A DNA stretch of 64,000 nucleotides from CAVXXB01 sp963765585 (lineage in GTDB: Bacteria > Calditrichota > Calditrichia > JAJRVZ01). Within the stretch, counting starts at the first letter, position 1; each line of letters begins with the position of its first letter. Shown here piece after piece: positions 8,003-16,495 of this stretch. The translations under genes and the position numbers were made by a program. The stretch lies in the NCBI GenBank assembly GCA_963765585.1, contig CAVXXB010000015.1, positions 286,072 to 350,071 on the forward strand, written 5' to 3'. A model generated the notes under the pieces. It was not told where the DNA came from. It saw nothing but the letters and a program-made list of their open reading frames with translations, and ran no database searches.

Positions 8003-10465
8003 ATGTCTGCAAAAAAAATCACCCTGCCAGTTTCTGGGATGACATGTGCCAACTGCGCATTGACAATTGAACATACTCTTAAAAAAAGAACGGCAGGGAT
8101 AACTGATGTAACAGCAAATTTTACTCTGGAAAATACCCAGGTAGAATTTGATGACAAACTGACAAATCTTTCCGATATCAGTTCTGCGATTGAAAAAGCC
8201 GGATATCATGTACCCACTGAGAATCTGGTTCTTGAGATTGGCGGTATGACCTGTGCGAATTGTGCCGCTACCATTGAAAGAACTATCCGCAAAAAAAGTG
8301 ACGGCATTATTGATATTAATGTTAATCTGACCAGCGAAAAAGCGGTAATTACTTATATCCCCGGATTAACATCCCGCAATAAAATCAGTCAACTCATCGA
8401 AAATTCAGGCTATAAAGTCTTAAACACCACCGGAGATGAGATTTCTACAGAACAACTCCGTCAAAATGAGATCAATAAACAAAAGCAAAAATTCCTGATC
8501 GGAATCGCCTTTACGATCCCTCTGTTTCTATTCAGTATGAGCCGTGATCTTAGTCTTATGGGTGAATGGGCATTTGGAAATTGGTCAAATTGGTTTATGC
8601 TGCTCTTAACCATACCGGTGCAATTTTATGTTGCTTCGGATTACTATAGTGGTGCATATAAAGCAATCCGAAACGGGACCGCAAATATGGATGTGCTGGT
8701 TGCCATGGGTTCCGGTGTCGCTTTTATATATAGCTTTGTTATCACCATTATGCTTGCATTTGATAATGCCTCACTGGGTCAGCATGTTTATTTTGAAACC
8801 GCAGCCGTTATAATTACGCTCATCAAACTGGGAAAATTTCTTGAGGTCAGAGCCAAAGGAAGTACCGGCACAGCAATTAAGGAATTACTTAATTTGCAGG
8901 TCAAAACCGCGCATCTGATCACTGACGAAGGAGTTATAGAAATTGCTCAGGATGAAATTAAGATCGGCGATATTCTATTAGTCAAACCTGGTGAAAAAAT
9001 TCCGATAGATGCCGTTGTCATTGAGGGCTCATCGGCGGTTGATGAGAGCATGTTAACCGGAGAAAGTATCCCCGTTGAAAAATCCGATGGTCAGGAAGTA
9101 TTTTCAGGGACCGTAAATACCAGTGGATCATTAAAAATAAGGGCCATTCGCGTCGGTGCAGATACGGCGCTCTCGCAAATAATTCGGATGGTTGAGAAAA
9201 CGCAGGCATCCAAGCCGCCAATCCAAAGATATGCAGACCGGATTGCGGCCGTCTTCGTACCCGTTGTACTACTCATTGCCATTGTAGTTTTTATAATCTG
9301 GCTGATTGCAACCAATGATATCACAGATTCAATATTGCGTTTAACAGCTGTTCTGGTAATTGCCTGCCCCTGTGCATTGGGCCTTGCAACACCTACTGCC
9401 GTGGTTGTGAGCAGTGGTCGTGGTGCAAAAGAGGGAATTCTGTTCCAAAATGGCGAAGCCCTGGAAACTGCCTATCATACAAAACTGATTGTCTTTGATA
9501 AAACCGGTACCATTACCCTGGGAAAACCCAAAGTACAGGATGTATATATCAACTCATCTCCTGAAGGTATCAGTAAAACGAGATTATTAACTTATGCTGC
9601 AAGTGCAGAGGGAGAATCAGAACACCCGCTTGGTAAAGCGATTGTTGATTTTGCTTTACAGGAAAAAATTCAGTTAGTGGATATTAAGGATTTTAAAAGT
9701 TTTTCCGGCAGAGGGATCACAGCCACAGTCGGTGATAAAGAGGTACATGTTGGTACTGAAACATTTATGTCGGAATTTAATATCGATACGGTACTATTTT
9801 CTGAAATTTCCAGCCAATTTGAGTCATCCGCAAAAACAGTAATATTTGTTTCTATTGAAAATAGATGTGAGGGCATTCTCGCAATTTCTGATCAGATTAA
9901 ACCGGATGCACGGGCCACGATTGAAGATCTGAAACGATTGGGTGTCGAGTGTGTAATGGTAACCGGAGACAATGAAATTACAGCGCGGACGATTGCTGCA
10001 GAGGCAGGTATAGCAAAAGTTATCAGCCAGGTATTGCCCGGGGAAAAAGCGAACATCGTCCAGAAATTTCAGCAGGATGGAGCCGGACCAGTCGGGATGG
10101 TCGGTGACGGCATTAATGATGCACCGGCATTGGTTCAAGCAGATACCGGGATGGCCATGGGTAAAGGATCTGATATTGCAATCGAAGCCGCAGATATCAC
10201 TTTAGTCAGGGAAAAATTAGCTATCGTTCCGGAAGCGCTTAAATTAAGTCGCACTACTATGGGCATTATCAGAAGTAATTTGTTCTGGGCATTTTTCTAT
10301 AACATCATATTAATCCCGATTGCTGCCGGAATTCTGTATCCTTTCGCCGGAGCACCGGATATGCTCAGGACGCTTAATCCAATGCTGGCGGCTTTTGCTA
10401 TGGCTTTTAGCAGTGTCTCCGTCGTTTTAAACAGTCTTAGACTGAAGAAAATTAAATTGAAATAA
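8003..10465 (+). CDS. copA: Copper-translocating P1B-type ATPase
   Basis: 820 residues. Two N-terminal HMA domains each carry MTCANC (about residues 13-18 and 83-88). The membrane metal site is the CPC of IACPCALGLATPT. TGES marks the actuator domain, DKTGTIT the phosphorylated Asp (near residue 498), SEHPLG the nucleotide domain HP motif, and GDGINDAPAL the hinge. The order and length fit Cu(I)-exporting CopA. Together with the HMA chaperone it forms a copper-efflux unit. It ends 2 bp from the stop of the convergent DUF3047 gene, with no obvious terminator between them. Confidence 0.96.
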   Translation: MSAKKITLPVSGMTCANCALTIEHTLKKRTAGITDVTANFTLENTQVEFDDKLTNLSDISSAIEKAGYHVPTENLVLEIGGMTCANCAATIERTIRKKSDGIIDINVNLTSEKAVITYIPGLTSRNKISQLIENSGYKVLNTTGDEISTEQLRQNEINKQKQKFLIGIAFTIPLFLFSMSRDLSLMGEWAFGNWSNWFMLLLTIPVQFYVASDYYSGAYKAIRNGTANMDVLVAMGSGVAFIYSFVITIMLAFDNASLGQHVYFETAAVIITLIKLGKFLEVRAKGSTGTAIKELLNLQVKTAHLITDEGVIEIAQDEIKIGDILLVKPGEKIPIDAVVIEGSSAVDESMLTGESIPVEKSDGQEVFSGTVNTSGSLKIRAIRVGADTALSQIIRMVEKTQASKPPIQRYADRIAAVFVPVVLLIAIVVFIIWLIATNDITDSILRLTAVLVIACPCALGLATPTAVVVSSGRGAKEGILFQNGEALETAYHTKLIVFDKTGTITLGKPKVQDVYINSSPEGISKTRLLTYAASAEGESEHPLGKAIVDFALQEKIQLVDIKDFKSFSGRGITATVGDKEVHVGTETFMSEFNIDTVLFSEISSQFESSAKTVIFVSIENRCEGILAISDQIKPDARATIEDLKRLGVECVMVTGDNEITARTIAAEAGIAKVISQVLPGEKANIVQKFQQDGAGPVGMVGDGINDAPALVQADTGMAMGKGSDIAIEAADITLVREKLAIVPEALKLSRTTMGIIRSNLFWAFFYNIILIPIAAGILYPFAGAPDMLRTLNPMLAAFAMAFSSVSVVLNSLRLKKIKLK

Positions 10466-10467
10466 TA

Positions 10468-11178
10468 CTACATCCCCTGGCACGATATTTCAATATAATC
10501 GATGAAAGCCAGTGAGGATTTGCCCGAATTATCAGAATCACCCATGATTGCCAGAGTTGCTTTTTCCGGCGCCATCTTTCCAAAGGCCTTTTTATATAGA
10601 TCAATTATATTAATTTCTTCGATCAGCCATATTCCTGTTTGCTCGGTACCCTGATGCATGTTCCAGACCACCAAATTGTCACTATAGGGATTTTGAAAAT
10701 ATTCTTCATTATGAATAATATTGGCCCATACGAGAATCAGAGCACTGTGGGGTGGATCATATCCATACATTAAACTGAATGCTGTATTTTTTATTTCTTG
10801 CCAGAAAGATATATCTGAGCTGTCAGGGGCAAATAAAATAAATATCCGCACTGCATAATCATCACCGTCTTTTGTTCTGCCATCGGAATTTTCAACGAGT
10901 GAATCGACTCTCCATTTCCATCTCAATACGGGGTATTTATGTGGCTTAAATTCTCTTTTCCATTTTAACCCAGACGCGGATCCATCACTTTTAATTTGCA
11001 GATAATTTTTATTGCCATCATTTATCATCTGATAATCAGTACGAACCTTCTTTACAGAAAAATATATATTTTCCCACTCTGATATATTATTGAATTCTAC
11101 ACGAATTGAAGCAGACGTATCAACCTGGGAAATTAATGTCTCCGGAAGTAGGAAAAATACCAAAAATATAATGTGCAT
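10468..11178 (-). CDS. DUF3047 domain secreted protein
   Basis: 236 residues from ATG 11178, giving signal peptide HIIFLVFFLLPETLIS-Q. A TTG four codons upstream is also in frame but lies in a palindromic repeat. The core LKWKREFKPHKYPVLRWKWRVD and GDDYAVRIFILF is typical of DUF3047. The rest (SALILVWAN, GIWLIEEINIIDLYKKAFG, IDYIEI) looks like a carbohydrate-binding-like sandwich. Function is unknown. It follows the PiT permease gene and overlaps its last codons. Confidence 0.8.
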   Translation of the reverse strand: MHIIFLVFFLLPETLISQVDTSASIRVEFNNISEWENIYFSVKKVRTDYQMINDGNKNYLQIKSDGSASGLKWKREFKPHKYPVLRWKWRVDSLVENSDGRTKDGDDYAVRIFILFAPDSSDISFWQEIKNTAFSLMYGYDPPHSALILVWANIIHNEEYFQNPYSDNLVVWNMHQGTEQTGIWLIEEINIIDLYKKAFGKMAPEKATLAIMGDSDNSGKSSLAFIDYIEISCQGM

Positions 11179-12716
11179 TCCCAAGTACAACTTGGGAACA
11201 AGTATTTTAATAATAATGGGAAATATATGTATTGGTTTAGTGGGTAAATTTGAAATTGCCGGATAATATAATCACGTTTCGTCTTTAAATCCTTATTGGA
11301 CATTTTATTCAACTGGGTGTCCGGTTGATATTTCCATTCTTCAGACAATTTTTCCAGCGCCTCAAATAGTTGCCAGGTGTAACTAAATCCTTGATTTTCA
11401 AGATGTCTTAACGCATCAATTTGTTCTGTTGAAAACCATTCCGGATCAATTTCACGCTTCAAAATTGAACTGTTGATAAACAGACTGTCCTTTTTAGCTG
11501 ATTCATAAACTATAGAAACTTCAGATTCTGAAAGCCCGGTTTTTGTTTCAAGATTTGTTAAAAATCGCGTGCCATTTAAAAATTCCGTATCTGCGAGTCT
11601 GTTTAATCCCTCATCCGAAATACCTTGCGAATTTAAATATGAAATTACATCACCGCGGATTAAGAAGACTGTTCTTTTGCTTACAGTATGGCCAAATACA
11701 TTCTGCATGAAAAAAAGCGAGATGAATGTTATCAAACAAGCTGCAACCGGTGTGACCAACCATCCAGAGGCAATTTGTGCAAAGGCTTTTATCTTAATTG
11801 ATCTCCAGCTTCTTAGTAAGCCGACGCCAAGAATAGCACCCACTATTGCCTGAGAACTTGATACTGGCACCAGCGGAAATGCAGGTAATCCATGCGACAA
11901 GAGCCAATGTTCAAGTTCCTGCGAAGCAAAGAAGAACAAAACCAATGCTTGAGCAAGCACAATCACCAAGGCCGCCTCCGGCGAGAGTTTTAGCAAACTG
12001 CCACCAACTGTCTCCATTACTTTTCGCGAGTAGGTATAGACTCCTACCGCAATAGAAATACCACCAATAAGGAATAGAATCTGCGTGCCGGTTAAGTACA
12101 AACCGCCAAACAACATCAGATCGTCAAATGGTTTAACCGGAACAAACACACCCATTACATTGGCGATGTTATTTGATCCCAGGCTATATGCGCCAAACGC
12201 ACCGACAACAATAAGTGCAATTCTAAGATAGGTATCTCTTCGCAGCAAATGCATTTGAAGGCGATTGAATAAAAACTTGAAGACCATATATAAAATGACT
12301 GCAATCACCGCTGCCAGAATAGGACACAAAATCCAGGTTAGAACTATTTTTTGCAACGCCTGCAAATTCGTAGGACCGCCGGTAAATATATTCCAGCCGA
12401 TTATTGAACCCACAATCGCCTGAGATGTCGAGACCGGAACCCTCGCCCGAGTCATCCAAAACACAGTAAAACCGGCGGATAAGGCGACTATAAATGCACC
12501 GGCAATGGCATTTACTGAACCCAACATCCCTAATGTATGGCTGGTTCCCGCCCCGCCTAACACCGCACCAATTATCACAAATATGCCACAGACCATGGCC
12601 GCAGTTTTAAACCTGACCATGCGGGTACCGACGGCTGATCCAAAAACATTTGCAGCGTCGTTTGCACCCAGAGACCATCCCAGGAATAATCCCGCCGATA
12701 GGAATATTAACAACAT
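11133..12716 (-). CDS. Inorganic phosphate transporter, PiT family
   Basis: 527 residues. The two PiT signature repeats are present: GANDAANVFGSAVGTRM near the N terminus and LGSNNIANVMGVFVPVKP in the middle, with the SSQAIVG motifs VSTSQAIVGSIIGW and VSSSQAIVGAILG. About ten membrane helices can be counted, then a C-terminal cytosolic extension of about 170 residues. It imports phosphate with H+ or Na+. The PhoU-like gene 17 bp upstream forms its usual partner. The last about 15 codons overlap the start of the DUF3047 gene and a palindromic repeat, so the natural C terminus may have been altered by repeat insertion. Confidence 0.93.
   Translation of the reverse strand: MLLIFLSAGLFLGWSLGANDAANVFGSAVGTRMVRFKTAAMVCGIFVIIGAVLGGAGTSHTLGMLGSVNAIAGAFIVALSAGFTVFWMTRARVPVSTSQAIVGSIIGWNIFTGGPTNLQALQKIVLTWILCPILAAVIAVILYMVFKFLFNRLQMHLLRRDTYLRIALIVVGAFGAYSLGSNNIANVMGVFVPVKPFDDLMLFGGLYLTGTQILFLIGGISIAVGVYTYSRKVMETVGGSLLKLSPEAALVIVLAQALVLFFFASQELEHWLLSHGLPAFPLVPVSSSQAIVGAILGVGLLRSWRSIKIKAFAQIASGWLVTPVAACLITFISLFFMQNVFGHTVSKRTVFLIRGDVISYLNSQGISDEGLNRLADTEFLNGTRFLTNLETKTGLSESEVSIVYESAKKDSLFINSSILKREIDPEWFSTEQIDALRHLENQGFSYTWQLFEALEKLSEEWKYQPDTQLNKMSNKDLKTKRDYIIRQFQIYPLNQYIYFPLLLKYLFPSCTWECTLYFWYFSYFRRH
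11178..11198. repeat. Palindromic repeat TTCCCAAG-N5-CTTGGGAA
   Basis: A perfect 8-bp inverted repeat is followed by CAAGTATT. Diverged relatives lie at about 24635-24662 (TTCTCAAATTTAATTTGGGAAC, read with gaps) and 63869-63893. Here it sits inside coding sequence at the PiT/DUF3047 junction. Confidence 0.5.
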
Positions 12717-12733
12717 TTCTTATGATTCTCCCG

Positions 12734-13378
12734 TCACATGCTTCTTTTTATAGTATATATGGCCAATCGGTCTGCAACTTCTTCAGATCGATCCGATACA
12801 TTTTGAATATGCAAAGCAAAGTAGCGTAAATGAACTTTATGCGCTAAATCAAGATCCATTTTAAATGCCTCACGTTTCAGGTTGTCTCCGATGCGGTCCG
12901 CCTCCTTCTCGTAAAAAATAACTTTGTGCAGATAATCCTTCACGGTCCTGACATCTCTGAAAAATGCACGAATAGCCACCACCAGATTCTCTGCGCTCTG
13001 AGTGGACATTTCAGTTAGTTCAATATAGTAGTGGTCCAGGGAATTTGGTATATCCGGTGTTTCGACATCGAACTGGAATAAAGTCTCTTTCATTGTATCA
13101 ATTACAGTGTCTGTACTTTCCAGGATTCCCAGAACATCACCGCGGTGTTCCGGGATGAGTGTTTGTTCATAAAGTTGAGTTTCAATAATTCTTCGCAGAT
13201 CATCCGCATGGGCTTCCAGTTTTGACAGATTCCTAATCCGCTCTTTAAATTCATCCTGATTTTTTTCCAGGTAATTTTTAACGCCATGTTTGAAAACTAA
13301 CGCTCCTTCATTTACTGCATTTAGAAAATCGTCGATTTGTGCTTCAAGTTGTTTGGTTGCTCTGAATAAAATCGCCAT
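12734..13378 (-). CDS. PhoU-like DUF47 protein, PiT accessory factor
   Basis: 214 residues, all helical, with the DUF47 pattern (FNA..EGA, ADDLRRIIETQLYEQTLIPEHRGDVLGILESTD, EADRIGDNLKREAF). Such proteins are encoded next to PiT transporters and modulate phosphate uptake. AGGAG lies 7 bp before the ATG. It is the first gene of a three-gene minus-strand unit with PiT and probably DUF3047. Confidence 0.9.
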   Translation of the reverse strand: MAILFRATKQLEAQIDDFLNAVNEGALVFKHGVKNYLEKNQDEFKERIRNLSKLEAHADDLRRIIETQLYEQTLIPEHRGDVLGILESTDTVIDTMKETLFQFDVETPDIPNSLDHYYIELTEMSTQSAENLVVAIRAFFRDVRTVKDYLHKVIFYEKEADRIGDNLKREAFKMDLDLAHKVHLRYFALHIQNVSDRSEEVADRLAIYTIKRSM

Positions 13379-13396
13379 TGAGAACTCCTGCGATAA

Positions 13397-13876
13397 TTAA
13401 TTAATTTTTGTCCAGTTTTTATATGGATTCTTAATCAGGTTTGAATTATAATATTTCGGGTCACCGGTAACTTCGGTTCCAATCCAATCCGGTAAGCTAA
13501 TTTTTTGTTCAGGAGAGACCAGTTCAACTTCCGCCAATATAAGTCCGGCATTATCACCAATAAATTCGTCTATTTCCCAGATTAATCCGGAGTATGTAAC
13601 TTTAAACCGGTATTTTTCAATTATTGGCTTCACGCATAAATGAGTTAGCATCTCCTGTGCCTCATTGGCTGGAATCCCGTATTCGAATTCTGGCCGCTGT
13701 GAACCTTTTGCGATACCCTTTATTGTGAGAAATGCCTTTTCATTTGCGATCCGAATCCTTACAGTACGTTCTTTTTCGGTAGATAGGTAGCCCTGGCGAA
13801 GTAAAATTTCGGGCATGCTTTCATCACGCCAGCGATCGTTTTTTAGAAGAAATTTCCGTTCAATTTCGATACCCAT
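13397..13876 (-). CDS. CYTH domain protein (class IV adenylate cyclase / triphosphatase-like)
   Basis: About 159 residues from ATG 13876, giving the expected GIEIERKFLLK N terminus; an upstream TTG (13894) is less likely. The ExExK signature (EIERK), basic strands (ERTVRIRIANEKAFLTIKG) and acidic strands (WEIDEFIGDNAGLILAEVEL) line the CYTH tunnel that binds triphosphates. Bacterial members are often inorganic triphosphatases; cyclase activity is less common. It ends 18 bp before the DUF47 gene start, so the unit CYTH-DUF47-PiT may be one phosphate-related operon. Confidence 0.85.
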   Translation of the reverse strand: MGIEIERKFLLKNDRWRDESMPEILLRQGYLSTEKERTVRIRIANEKAFLTIKGIAKGSQRPEFEYGIPANEAQEMLTHLCVKPIIEKYRFKVTYSGLIWEIDEFIGDNAGLILAEVELVSPEQKISLPDWIGTEVTGDPKYYNSNLIKNPYKNWTKIN

Positions 13877-13979
13877 ATGCGGTCTTTCAGGCAAATGTTA
13901 GACATTTATGCCGGTTGTTTATTATATTGCGGAATAAATCAGTATCAGAATTGCATTAATAATAAATACTTTATTTCGC

Positions 13980-14004
13980 ATCTTGGTGATATAATCACCA
14001 AGAT
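13980..14004. promoter_or_regulatory. 11-bp inverted repeat overlapping a -10 box upstream of acs
   Basis: ATCTTGGTGAT-ATA-ATCACCAAGAT is a perfect palindrome with a 3-bp centre. It contains TATAAT at 13990-13995. It lies about 70 bp before the acs start codon and also upstream of the divergent CYTH gene. It is a likely operator for a dimeric regulator. Confidence 0.55.
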
Positions 14005-14071
14005 ATCACCATCCGGTGTTGAACTTAAATTACATTAATAAATTTGAATATGACAATCAAGGAGGCATTTA

Positions 14072-15982
14072 ATGTCTGCTAAGAAAAAAGTGAGAAAAGA
14101 ATCCTCAGATTTTTACTTCCCGTCTTCCGAAATAACAAAAAATGCGAATGTTCAAGAATATGAAAAACTCTACAAATCGTCAATTAAAGATCGTGAAAAA
14201 TTTTGGGCAGATCAGGCGAGTGAATTGAGCTGGTTTAAAAAATGGAATAAGGTTTTAGATGATAAAAAGGCTCCCTTCTACAAATGGTTTACCGGTGGTA
14301 AAATTAATATCGTCCATAATGCCATTGACAGACATCTGGCAACCTGGCGTCGCAACAAACTGGCATTAATCTGGGAAGGTGAACCGGGTGATTTCCGTAC
14401 CTATTCTTACCATGCGCTTAATCGTGAAGTTTCAAAGTTTTCCAATGTGCTAAAAAGTATGGGTGTGCAAAAAGGAGATATCGTCACCATATACATGCCG
14501 CAGATACCTGAATTGGCCATTGCCATGTTGTCGTGTGCTAAAATCGGTGCAGCCCATAGTGTTGTATATGGTGGATTCAGTTATGAAGCCCTGGCTGAAA
14601 GAATAGAAGATGCCAATAGCCGGGTTTTAATTACTGCAGATGGCGGTTTTCGGCGTGGCAGCCCCACCGATCTGAAAGGCATTGCCAACGAAGCCATGAG
14701 AAGATCACCCACCATCGAGGTGTGTATTACCGTCAAACGGACCGATCACGAAGTCTTTATGGAAAATGATCGAGATTTCTGGTATCACGATCTGATGTCC
14801 ATGCCGGTGGCCAGTCCGGTATGCGATACCGAACACATGGACTCTGAGGATATGCTCTTTATTCTGTATACATCCGGGACAACAGGCCGGCCGAAAGGCC
14901 TGCTGCATACCCATGGCGGCTATGCTGTGTATACAGCGACAACCCATCGCATGGTGTTTGATATTAAAGAAGAAGATCGCTGGTGGTGTGCCGCAGATCC
15001 GGGATGGATTACCGGACATAGTTATATCGTTTACGGCCCGCTAATCAACGGCTCGACAATTGTAATGTATGAGGGCGCACCGAACCATCCATATCCCAAT
15101 CGCTGGTGGCAGATGATCGAGAAATATGGTATAACAATTTTATACACATCACCGACAGCTATCCGCGGGTTGATGCGTTTTGGTGAGGCTTGGCCAAACC
15201 GGCACGATTTAAGTTCGCTCAGATTACTGGGCTCGGTTGGCGAACCGATCAATCCGGAAGCCTGGCGCTGGTATCACCGTGTGATCGGGCGGGATAAATG
15301 TCCGATTATGGATACCTGGTGGCAGACCGAAACCGGAGGATTTATGATTACTCCTCTGCCCATCACACCATTAAAACCGGGCTCAGCAACCAAACCTTTT
15401 TTTGGCAATGAAATGGCCGTAGTAGATGATAAAGGGAAAGACGTCAAAGCCGGTGAAGAAGGAAAACTGGTTATAAAGGCACCCTGGCCAGGAATGGCGC
15501 GTACCATTCATGGCGATCCGAAACGGTTTATTGAAACCTATTGGAAAGAATTTGAGAAACAAGGCTGGTATAAGGCGGGTGATTCTGCCAGAATTGATGA
15601 GGACGGGTATTATTGGATTATCGGCCGCATTGATGATGTAATAAAAGTAAGTGGCTACCGGCTAGGGACTGCAGAAATCGAAAGCGCCCTGGTAAGTCAT
15701 CATGATGTATCCGAAGCAGCGGCAATCGCCCTACCCCACGAACTAAAGGGAAATGCCATCCATACCTATGTAATCCTGCGAGCCGGTGCCGAGTCAGGAA
15801 AAGAACTGGAGAATCAGCTCAGAGAGCATGTGAGTAAAGAAATGGGTCCCATTGCCAAGCCGGAGACTGTCACGTTTGTTGATTCATTGCCAAAGACGCG
15901 GTCCGGTAAAATTATGCGTCGTGTACTAAAAGCCCGGGCCCTTGGTCAGGATGAGGGAGACTTGACGACGCTGGAGGAGTAG
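14072..15982 (+). CDS. acs: Acetyl-CoA synthetase (AMP-forming)
   Basis: 636 residues, the usual Acs length. Motifs in order: the adenylate-forming P-loop LYTSGTTGRPKG, WWCAADPGWITGHSYIVYGPL, WWQTETGGFMITP, the hinge region DDVIKVSGYRLGTAEIES, and the C-terminal acetylation-type site LPKTRSGKIMRR, whose lysine is the regulatory and catalytic one in Acs. It converts acetate, ATP and CoA to acetyl-CoA and AMP. AAGGAGG lies upstream of the ATG. A palindrome in the promoter suggests specific regulation. Confidence 0.97.
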   Translation: MSAKKKVRKESSDFYFPSSEITKNANVQEYEKLYKSSIKDREKFWADQASELSWFKKWNKVLDDKKAPFYKWFTGGKINIVHNAIDRHLATWRRNKLALIWEGEPGDFRTYSYHALNREVSKFSNVLKSMGVQKGDIVTIYMPQIPELAIAMLSCAKIGAAHSVVYGGFSYEALAERIEDANSRVLITADGGFRRGSPTDLKGIANEAMRRSPTIEVCITVKRTDHEVFMENDRDFWYHDLMSMPVASPVCDTEHMDSEDMLFILYTSGTTGRPKGLLHTHGGYAVYTATTHRMVFDIKEEDRWWCAADPGWITGHSYIVYGPLINGSTIVMYEGAPNHPYPNRWWQMIEKYGITILYTSPTAIRGLMRFGEAWPNRHDLSSLRLLGSVGEPINPEAWRWYHRVIGRDKCPIMDTWWQTETGGFMITPLPITPLKPGSATKPFFGNEMAVVDDKGKDVKAGEEGKLVIKAPWPGMARTIHGDPKRFIETYWKEFEKQGWYKAGDSARIDEDGYYWIIGRIDDVIKVSGYRLGTAEIESALVSHHDVSEAAAIALPHELKGNAIHTYVILRAGAESGKELENQLREHVSKEMGPIAKPETVTFVDSLPKTRSGKIMRRVLKARALGQDEGDLTTLEE

Positions 15983-16292
15983 CAGGATGCAAGATACAAG
16001 ATACAGGATACAGGATTATAATTGTCATTCTGGAAGGACCTTTTACCCGGGTCACCAGAGTATAAAAGTTCCTGAGTCCCTAAGTACCTTAGTCCTGAAA
16101 TTCAGGTTGTCATCCTGGATTGACTTTTTACCCTGTGCAAAAAGACCTTCTTCCAAAGGAAGATTTTTTTAACCGCAAAGACGCGAAGGAACCGCAGAGC
16201 ACGCGAAAATAGAATATATATAATTTCCTTTGTGATCTTTATGTATTCTTTGCGATCTTGTATGTTTAAAGTATAAAACATTTTTATAAAAA
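15983..16292. repeat. Intergenic repeat words left of the IS element
   Basis: No gene is seen. The stretch holds tandem AGATACA/GGATACA words (15986-16015), a CCTGAGTCCCTAAGTACC word (about 16072-16090) that recurs at 26046, and a fold-back pair AACCGCAAAGACGCGAAGG ... CTTTGTGATC/CTTTGCGATC (16172-16260). Confidence 0.5.
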
Positions 16293-16311
16293 CTTTACTT
16301 GTTCTTTTTAA

Positions 16312-16461
16312 ATAAAACCAACATTTTCTGGTGTGTCAGGAGGTTAGCGATTTGGTCCTTGAGTCCGCCGCAGAGTTTCTTCCGACCGCCAGATAAAAGT
16401 CGGTTAATAACTTGGCACTAAGATGCCGTATTTTTACAAGACTGATGTTTTCTGGTTTTAT
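16312..16461 (+). ncRNA. Candidate IS110 bridge RNA (non-coding leader)
   Basis: The 150-bp leader is closed by ATAAAACCA (16312-16320) pairing with TGGTTTTAT (16453-16461). Inside are smaller stems, CCGAC/GTCGG and GGCA/TGCC, and a direct repeat TTTTCTGGT near both ends. Position (upstream of the transposase) and length fit known IS110 bridge RNAs. Folding was done by eye only. Confidence 0.4.
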
Positions 16462-16495
16462 ATTTCATTATTTACAAGTAAAGGAAACTTATTTT

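Noticed and set aside
16412..16495. Upstream extension of the IS110 transposase start
   Set aside because: It would translate the candidate bridge RNA; ATG 16496 has AAAGGA and the family-typical N terminus.
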